Source: Flavobacteriales bacterium | GTDB lineage: Bacteria; Bacteroidota; Bacteroidia; Flavobacteriales_E; Vicingaceae | DNA length: 11,659 bases | NCBI GenBank assembly: GCA_029262915.1 | Contig: JAJCYN010000058.1 | Coordinates: 1-11,659 of the forward strand | Direction: 5' to 3' | In this document: positions 6,538 through 11,659 of the stretch, piece after piece | Layout: each line of letters opens with the position of its first letter | Numbering within the stretch: the first letter of the stretch is position 1 | Program-made: the position numbers and the translations under genes | The notes under the pieces: generated by a model | What the model saw: the letters and a program-made list of their open reading frames with translations, nothing else | Told to the model about the DNA's origin: nothing | The model's database searches: none

Positions 6538-8376
6538 ATGAAAACAGAATTAGAAAGTGTAGTTATCAAATTTGCCGGAGATTCAGGTGATGGAATGCAA
6601 TTGGCAGGTTCCTTATTTACCGAAACTACGGCTAATATTGGAAATCAGATAGCAACATTTCCAGATTTTCCATCAGAAATACGAGCTCCACAAGGAACAG
6701 TAGCTGGTGTTTCTGGATATCAAATTCATTTTGGAAAATCAGGAGTACACAGTCCCGGAGATGCTCCGGATGTATTAATAGCAATGAATCCTGCCGCATT
6801 ACAAGCCAATTTACATAATTTAAAACCAGCGTCCACTATTATTATTGATAGTGATACCTTCAAGAAAAAAGACTTTGAAAAAGCAGGATTTGATGGTAAT
6901 CCATTAGAAGACAATACGTTTTCCGATTACAAAGTAATAGAAGCACCCATTACTTCTTTAACCAAAACAAACATTACCGATTTAGGGTTAGACAATAAAA
7001 GTATGGTACGCTGCAAAAATATGTTTGCATTAGGAATGGTGTACTGGTTATTTAATGAGCCGCTGGAAAAAACAATCAATTTCTTCGATAATAAATTTAA
7101 GAAGTTACCAGCAGTATGTGAAGCCAATAAACGCACTTTACAATCAGGACACAATTATGCTGAAACGATAGAAGCATTAACCTCATCGTTTACTGTTTTA
7201 CCAGCAAAAAAACAACCCGGCACTTACAGAAATATTACAGGAAATCAAGCAGCAGCTTGGGGCTTTTTAGCAGCAGCAGAAAAAGCCAAAAAGGACTTAT
7301 TTTTAGGAACCTATCCCATTACTCCAGCCACAGATATTTTACACGAACTCACCAAACACAAATGGGCAGGTGTGAAAATTGTACAAGCCGAAGATGAAAT
7401 TGCAGGGATTTGTTCTGCAATCGGAGCCAGTTTTGCTGGTGATGTAGCCATAACCACAACTTCAGGACCAGGAATGGCGTTAAAAACTGAAGCTATTGGA
7501 TTGGCTGTTATGACAGAATTGCCATTGGTAATTGTTAACGTTCAACGAGGTGGGCCATCTACAGGATTACCGACCAAAACAGAACAAAGCGATTTACAAC
7601 AAGCGCTATATGGACGAAATGGAGAAAGTCCTCTAGTGGTTCTTTCAGCAAGTACACCAGCCGATTGTTTCGATTGGGCTTTTGAAGCTACTCGAATTGC
7701 TTTAGAGCATATGACTCCAGTAATTCTGCTAACAGAAAGTTACATTGGTAACGGAGCAGAACCTTGGAAAATAAAATTAACCGAAGAATTGCCAGACATT
7801 CATCCAAGAACTTTAGATAGCTATGATGAGAATTGGAAACCTTATGACAGAGATACCGAAAAATTAGCACGACAATGGGTTGTTCCTGGAACCAAAGGAA
7901 TGGAACACCGAATTGGTGGTTTAGAAAAAGACGAGTGTACGGGTTGTGTCTCTCACAATCCACAAAACCACGCCATAATGGTAGCTACTCGTCAGAATAA
8001 AATTGACAAAATCGCGGACTTCATCCCTTTACAAAAATACAAAGGAAAGGATGCTACTAAATTATTGGTTGTGGGTTGGGGAGGTCAGTTTGGTATTTTG
8101 TTTGGAGCCGTAAACGATTTGCAAAAAGAAGGAAAAAACATTGCCTTTACTCATTTTAACTACATCAACCCACTACCAAAAAACACGGCAGAAATCTTTG
8201 CCAAATTCGATAGAATATTGGTCTGTGAATTAAATAACGGGCAGTTTGCTGATTATTTAAGAGCTCAATTCCCACAATTTACCTACGAGCAGTTTAATAA
8301 AGTAGAAGGATTGCCTTTTAAAATTAAAGATTTGAAAAATAAGTTTAACGAAATGTTGGAGGCAGGTAATGCCTGA
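6538..8376 (+). CDS. korA: 2-oxoacid:ferredoxin oxidoreductase, fused gamma-alpha subunit (probable 2-oxoglutarate type)
   Basis: This 612-residue subunit works with the downstream KorB to decarboxylate a 2-oxoacid, probably 2-oxoglutarate, to the acyl-CoA while reducing ferredoxin. The N-terminal gamma domain (about 1-190) opens with KFAGDSGDGMQ (11-21). The alpha domain follows, with YPITP (259-263) and conserved EDEIAGICSAIGASFAG and TTTSGPG segments of the thiamine-diphosphate-enzyme pyrimidine domain. The C-terminal domain has LLVVGWGGQFG. Both the fused order and the length match two-subunit enzymes common in Bacteroidota. I start at ATG 6538 because the gamma domain begins there; the in-frame ATG at 6469 would add 23 residues of repeat-derived sequence. 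Placement in a benzoyl-CoA operon matches Thauera-type clusters, where Kor re-reduces the ferredoxin used by benzoyl-CoA reductase. 2-Oxoglutarate specificity is inferred; a housekeeping TCA-cycle role is also possible. Confidence 0.88.
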   Translation: MKTELESVVIKFAGDSGDGMQLAGSLFTETTANIGNQIATFPDFPSEIRAPQGTVAGVSGYQIHFGKSGVHSPGDAPDVLIAMNPAALQANLHNLKPASTIIIDSDTFKKKDFEKAGFDGNPLEDNTFSDYKVIEAPITSLTKTNITDLGLDNKSMVRCKNMFALGMVYWLFNEPLEKTINFFDNKFKKLPAVCEANKRTLQSGHNYAETIEALTSSFTVLPAKKQPGTYRNITGNQAAAWGFLAAAEKAKKDLFLGTYPITPATDILHELTKHKWAGVKIVQAEDEIAGICSAIGASFAGDVAITTTSGPGMALKTEAIGLAVMTELPLVIVNVQRGGPSTGLPTKTEQSDLQQALYGRNGESPLVVLSASTPADCFDWAFEATRIALEHMTPVILLTESYIGNGAEPWKIKLTEELPDIHPRTLDSYDENWKPYDRDTEKLARQWVVPGTKGMEHRIGGLEKDECTGCVSHNPQNHAIMVATRQNKIDKIADFIPLQKYKGKDATKLLVVGWGGQFGILFGAVNDLQKEGKNIAFTHFNYINPLPKNTAEIFAKFDRILVCELNNGQFADYLRAQFPQFTYEQFNKVEGLPFKIKDLKNKFNEMLEAGNA

Positions 8377-8391
8377 TATAATTAATAACCC

Positions 8392-8498
8392 GTCATTGCG
8401 AATTAATTTTTATGTCATACTGAGTGCGAACGAAGTATCTATAAAAATTAAAGAAGCAATCTCATCAAGAATAAGATTGCTTCATTCCTCGCAAAGAC
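8392..8498 (+). repeat. Composite three-way-junction repeat filling the korA-korB gap
   Basis: The outer stem pairs GTCATTGCGA (8392-8401) with TCGCAAAGAC (8489-8498), with one mismatch. Inside lie TTAATTTTTAT (8403-8413) with ATAAAAATTAA (8441-8451), a perfect 11-base stem, and GAAGCAATCT (8453-8462) with AGATTGCTTC (8474-8483), a perfect 10-base stem. The loop of the first stem carries a second repeat word, GTCATACTGAGTGCGAACG, closed by ATACT (8417-8421) with AGTAT (8434-8438). The whole structure ends 15 bases before the korB start and could tune the KorA:KorB ratio. Confidence 0.85.
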
Positions 8499-8513
8499 GC
8501 AAACGATAAAAAA

Positions 8514-9539
8514 ATGGAAGAAGCAACATTAGAATGTCCGTTAAAACCAAAAGATTTTGCCAGCGACCAGGAAGTAAAATGGTGTCCCGGCTGTGGTGAC
8601 TATGCGGTACTCAATGCCGTAAAACGAGCATTGGCAGAGCTAAACATAAAAAAAGAAGATGCCACTTTTGTTTCTGGAATTGGGTGTTCTTCCCGATTTC
8701 CATATTATGTGGATACTTATGGCTTCCATACCATACACGGTAGAGCAGCAGCCATTGCAACAGGCGTAAAAGTGGCGAACCCGAACTTAAGCGTTTGGGT
8801 AGCATCAGGAGATGGCGATTCATTAGCAATTGGAGGAAACCATTTTATCCACGCCATTAGACGTAATATAAATATGAACCTGATTTTGTTTAACAACGAA
8901 ATTTATGGTTTAACCAAAGGACAATATTCTCCCACTTCAGAACGAGGAAAAGTAACCAAATCTTCGCCTCACGGAACAGTAGAAGACCCATTTAACCCCG
9001 CTGAATTGGCTTTAGGTGCACAAGGTAGTTTTTATGCCCGAGTACCCGATACCGATGTAAAATTGATGACCAGCGTAATGGTAGAAGCAGAAAAACATCA
9101 AGGGTTATCATTAGTTGAAGTATTACAAAACTGTGTGATTTTTAACGATAAAGTACACGCTGCCATTACTGGTAAAGAAACCAAATTGGACAATCAACTC
9201 ATTTTAGAACACGGACAGCCAATGCTGTTTGGAGCAGAAAAAAATAAAGGACTCCGCCTAAACGGATTGGATTTAGAAGTAGTTACTATTGGAGAAAATA
9301 ACATCACCGAAGCGGATATCTTAATCCACGATGAAACTTTAGTTAATCCTACTTTACACTTTATGCTAAGCCGTATGCAATTACCCGAGTTCCCCATTGC
9401 AATGGGAGTGATAAGAAACGTAAATAAAAACGTATACGACCAAGCCCTACACCAACAGCGTGCAGATGAAAAGACAAACAGCAAATTTGCTTCCCTCAAT
9501 GACTTGTTTTTGAGTGGGAATACTTTTAAAGTTGTTTAG
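8514..9539 (+). CDS. korB: 2-oxoacid:ferredoxin oxidoreductase, beta subunit (probable 2-oxoglutarate type)
   Basis: The 341-residue catalytic partner of KorA binds the diphosphate end of thiamine diphosphate and the single [4Fe-4S] cluster. GDGDS (99-103) followed by NNEIYGLTKGQ (127-137) is the Mg-thiamine-diphosphate motif of the family. C24 and C27 in WCPGCGD, C58 in GIGCSSR and C207 in LQNCVIFND are the expected four iron-sulfur ligands. No extra ferredoxin domain is present, so an external ferredoxin is needed. Length fits two-subunit Kor enzymes. It follows korA after a 137-base gap occupied by a structured repeat, an unusually long spacing for two subunits of one complex. In this operon the likely job is to make reduced ferredoxin for benzoyl-CoA reductase. 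The family is certain; the 2-oxoacid used cannot be read from the sequence with certainty. Confidence 0.9.
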   Translation: MEEATLECPLKPKDFASDQEVKWCPGCGDYAVLNAVKRALAELNIKKEDATFVSGIGCSSRFPYYVDTYGFHTIHGRAAAIATGVKVANPNLSVWVASGDGDSLAIGGNHFIHAIRRNINMNLILFNNEIYGLTKGQYSPTSERGKVTKSSPHGTVEDPFNPAELALGAQGSFYARVPDTDVKLMTSVMVEAEKHQGLSLVEVLQNCVIFNDKVHAAITGKETKLDNQLILEHGQPMLFGAEKNKGLRLNGLDLEVVTIGENNITEADILIHDETLVNPTLHFMLSRMQLPEFPIAMGVIRNVNKNVYDQALHQQRADEKTNSKFASLNDLFLSGNTFKVV

Positions 9540-9555
9540 TTGCTAGTTTTTTGTT

Positions 9556-9594
9556 TTGTCAGTTCGAGTGTCATGAAAACACTCGAATGGACAA
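9556..9594. terminator. Long hairpin between convergent genes, probable bidirectional terminator
   Basis: TTCGAGTG (9563-9570) and CACTCGAA (9580-9587) form a perfect eight-base stem. It extends outward through TTGTC (9556-9560) and GACAA (9590-9594, with G9590 pairing to C9560), separated by a G-T pair and one mismatch. It sits in the 59-base gap between korB and the minus-strand gene. T runs precede it on the plus strand; there is no strict T tract after the stem, so the terminator role is an inference from position. Confidence 0.6.
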
Positions 9595-9598
9595 TGAT

Positions 9599-10981
9599 TT
9601 ACTTTATGATCAATTTTGTAGATTTCTCTTTTTGTTCGGTATGAACATTAATCAAATACATTCCTGTAGCTAAATTATAATTGGTAAAATCTATTTTATT
9701 GTTACCATAACTTAAAGATGTTGATGAGCTAAAAATGAGGGCTCCATTTAAGTTATATATTTTAATTAAAACATTTTCTATAGACGCATTTACTACTATA
9801 TTTACTTCATTGATATTTCCATTTAAATCCATTTGAAAATTGCCATCCTCACAAATTGAAACAGTTATTTTATCATTATAAGTATGAGCTTCTCCATCAA
9901 AATCAACTTGTGTTAACCTGTAATATGAAATTTGGTTGGAATTATTATCCTCAAATTTATAATTTATGGGTTGATTGGAATTTCCATTTCCTTGTACCCT
10001 TCCAATAGTTGCAAAACTATTTTCATTGTCCATTTTCTCTACTAAATAATAATCACAATTTATTTCTGAAGCAGTAGTCCAATTTATTTGAGTTGTACCG
10101 TCAACACATTTAGCATTAAATGCTACCAATTCAACAGGTAAAGGATTGCTTGAAGAAACAGATCCTAATGTAAATAGATTAAAATTAGTAACAACATTTG
10201 AAATAATGCTCCCTGAGGAAGTGTTTCCAGTAGTTCCTGCATTTCCTTCGTCAGTCCATAAAGAACCATCCCAACGAACCACACTTAAATCAACAAGATT
10301 ATTTACCCCGCTAGCTGTATCCCAATACAATGAAACATTTACATCGCTAGTTCCATTCGTTCTATCCAATGCCCAATATTCAATACTACTTACATTGTAT
10401 ATGCTTGGAGCTAATAATGACACATTGTATAATGGATTAGGGTTTTGATTGTAATAAGAAGCCGTAAAATGGTCTGAAATGCTAGTTGGAGCCGTAATTG
10501 CTATTGGTGCATATTTACCATTATTTCCTATAGGGAATAGAAAAGCATCGTTACCTACTTTTCTACAATTCCCATTGATATATTTAATCATATTATTTCC
10601 AGTAATTATAGCATTGTCGTTTATGGTTATGTAATTCGTATTTGTATTCAATAAACCATTAGAAAAAGTAAGCATATCATTAATTACATTATATCCAGTA
10701 CTTAAAAGACTAACTCCATTGCTATTATTTATAGTAAGATGATAAAAATCGTTATTGCTCGATCCTAAGATGCTTCCATAAGAAGACCCTGAAAATATTA
10801 AATTTCCTGTACCTATAATATATGTCCCACTGTTCATAAAATTACCATCCGTAATTTCAATTGATGTATTTCCAATAGATTCTATGGAGCCACTTGCAGG
10901 AATTTCTATTCCTTGCGCAAAAAAATTTTGCAGTATAAAAAATGAAGTGATGATTAATACTATTCTCAATTCCGCTACCAT
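9599..10981 (-). CDS. T9SS type A sorting domain-containing secreted protein
   Basis: The 460-residue protein is exported by Sec and then probably by the type IX secretion system. ATG at 10981 gives a signal peptide, MVAELRIVLIITSFFILQ, ending in FFAQ. A TTG-initiated frame from 11029 would put 16 residues before it and overlap the upstream gene, so I reject it. The middle region is rich in Asn, Ser, Thr and Gly with short beta-strand repeats, and contains FLFPIGN and YWALDR segments common in large Bacteroidota surface proteins. Next comes the module starting LPVELVAFNAKC and running to YYRLTQVDFDGE, which usually precedes the sorting signal. The last 80 or so residues form the type A sorting domain, with VLIKIYNLNGALI, GMYLINV and terminal KLIIK. 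Substrate or binding partner is unknown; surface adhesion is possible. It lies 19 bases after the small exported protein's gene, so the two probably form one transcript. Confidence 0.85.
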   Translation of the reverse strand: MVAELRIVLIITSFFILQNFFAQGIEIPASGSIESIGNTSIEITDGNFMNSGTYIIGTGNLIFSGSSYGSILGSSNNDFYHLTINNSNGVSLLSTGYNVINDMLTFSNGLLNTNTNYITINDNAIITGNNMIKYINGNCRKVGNDAFLFPIGNNGKYAPIAITAPTSISDHFTASYYNQNPNPLYNVSLLAPSIYNVSSIEYWALDRTNGTSDVNVSLYWDTASGVNNLVDLSVVRWDGSLWTDEGNAGTTGNTSSGSIISNVVTNFNLFTLGSVSSSNPLPVELVAFNAKCVDGTTQINWTTASEINCDYYLVEKMDNENSFATIGRVQGNGNSNQPINYKFEDNNSNQISYYRLTQVDFDGEAHTYNDKITVSICEDGNFQMDLNGNINEVNIVVNASIENVLIKIYNLNGALIFSSSTSLSYGNNKIDFTNYNLATGMYLINVHTEQKEKSTKLIIK

Positions 10982-11000
10982 AATAAAATGAATTAAATAG

Positions 11001-11657
11001 TTATTTAATATATTCTGAATGACTCCCAACTGTACTTATCTCATAATGAAAATCTAATGAAATAGCTCCAGCATTTGCATTATAAGTATCATCTGCATCA
11101 CTTGAATCCCTCCAAATACGACAAATCAATACACTTGAAATTTTTTTACCTGTACCATCTATACCAACACCACCTGAAGTTAAGGCAGTAATTAAACTAG
11201 TGGTAGCTGTAAATGGTCCGGTAGCTACTACAGTACTTGTTGTAATTGCTGGAAATACTTCTGGTGTAGTTGGATTATAATTTGCCCAGGTATATTCAAA
11301 ATTCCATTCAACATTACCTGTTCCTGTATTTTTAGGCACCCAATGTATATGCGGATAAATGGTTGTCCCTTCTTTCCAGGTATGAGGAATTTGAACGGTA
11401 AAAGACATTGCTTCTACCGATTGATTATCACGAAAAAACCAAATCTGAGGACCAGAGCTACCTGTTAGATAACCCATCTTTGAAGCATCTTTCCCTTTAT
11501 CTAATGTTACCCTTAGATCATCCCAAACGGTAGCAGTACTATCCATTCTTAATGTGCCATCAGCTTCTACAACTAAATTGTTATTAATTTTTACTTCCTG
11601 AGCATAAATAAGACTTGAGACTATAATTAAAGTAAATAATATAATTTTTCTTTTCAT
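11001..11657 (-). CDS. Exported beta-rich protein of unknown function, phage-structural-like
   Basis: The 218-residue protein starts two bases inside the right edge of the window and is complete. It has a signal peptide, MKRKIILFTLIIVSSLIYAQ, with cleavage expected after AQ. The mature part is predicted beta-rich from its alternating pattern. It includes VWDDLRV, IWFFRDNQ, VQIPHTWKEGTTIYPHIHW, WNFEYTWANYN, GKKISSVLICRIWRD and a final LDFHYEISTVGSHSEYIK. From memory these segments resemble structural proteins annotated in phage and metagenomic sequences, but I cannot test that here and would not assign a function. No membrane helix follows the signal and there is no sorting domain, so periplasmic location or secretion is open. 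It is probably co-transcribed with the T9SS cargo gene; the promoter lies outside the window. Confidence 0.75.
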   Translation of the reverse strand: MKRKIILFTLIIVSSLIYAQEVKINNNLVVEADGTLRMDSTATVWDDLRVTLDKGKDASKMGYLTGSSGPQIWFFRDNQSVEAMSFTVQIPHTWKEGTTIYPHIHWVPKNTGTGNVEWNFEYTWANYNPTTPEVFPAITTSTVVATGPFTATTSLITALTSGGVGIDGTGKKISSVLICRIWRDSSDADDTYNANAGAISLDFHYEISTVGSHSEYIK

Positions 11658-11659
11658 AA

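Noticed and set aside
871..8498. CRISPR array or tRNA genes in the structured gaps
   Set aside because: The repeats are single elements with internal symmetry, not regularly spaced direct repeats, and no tRNA cloverleaf with a CCA end or T-arm consensus is visible.
9194..9499. Minus-strand open frame of about 100 codons inside korB, and similar frames inside other genes
   Set aside because: These lie wholly within well-supported genes, show no recognisable motifs and are explained as antisense shadows.
1..9539. Aerobic box (benzoyl-CoA epoxidase) or phenylacetyl-CoA epoxidase pathway
   Set aside because: No oxygenase, epoxidase or BoxC-like gene is present; Had, Oah and Dch belong to the reductive anaerobic route.
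10982..11029. TTG-initiated N-terminal extension of the T9SS cargo protein
   Set aside because: It would put 16 residues before a proper signal peptide and overlap the end of the upstream gene.

Overview
The window is AT-rich DNA, very probably from a member of the Bacteroidota, most likely a flavobacterium-like lineage. Three things point there. A minus-strand gene encodes a protein with a C-terminal type IX secretion (T9SS type A) sorting domain. There are no convincing Shine-Dalgarno sites before most start codons. The intergenic gaps are packed with short dispersed palindromic repeats of kinds I know from Bacteroidota genomes.

Bases 1-9539 hold seven plus-strand genes that read as one catabolic operon, whose upstream part lies outside the window: the 3' end of a thiolase gene, had (6-hydroxycyclohex-1-ene-1-carbonyl-CoA dehydrogenase), oah/bamA (6-oxocyclohex-1-ene-1-carbonyl-CoA hydrolase), dch (cyclohexa-1,5-diene-1-carbonyl-CoA hydratase), a 3-hydroxyacyl-CoA dehydrogenase/enoyl-CoA hydratase fusion, and korA-korB (2-oxoacid:ferredoxin oxidoreductase). 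Together they form the modified beta-oxidation part of anaerobic benzoyl-CoA degradation. Dch hydrates the dienoyl-CoA made by benzoyl-CoA reductase, Had oxidises the alcohol, and Oah opens the ring to 3-hydroxypimelyl-CoA. The fusion enzyme and the thiolase then carry this to glutaryl-CoA plus acetyl-CoA. KorAB can supply reduced ferredoxin, the electron donor of ATP-dependent (class I) benzoyl-CoA reductases. The reductase, its ferredoxin, the CoA ligase and glutaryl-CoA dehydrogenase are not in the window and may lie upstream. The pathway is best known from Proteobacteria and a few other anaerobes, so a Bacteroidota host is the main point of interest.

All six gaps inside this operon contain short repeats. 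One type recurs on both sides of the had-oah pair. A second is a G/C-rich hairpin or cloverleaf, and copies of it end exactly at the start codons of had and korA. A third is a composite three-way-junction element that fills the korA-korB gap.

Bases 9599-11657 carry two minus-strand genes convergent with korB and separated from it by a strong hairpin that probably acts as a terminator for both directions. They encode a T9SS cargo protein and a small exported beta-rich protein that resembles a phage-type structural family. They look unrelated to the catabolic operon. No gene-free stretch exceeds 300 bases, and I saw no tRNA, rRNA, CRISPR array or transposase gene.
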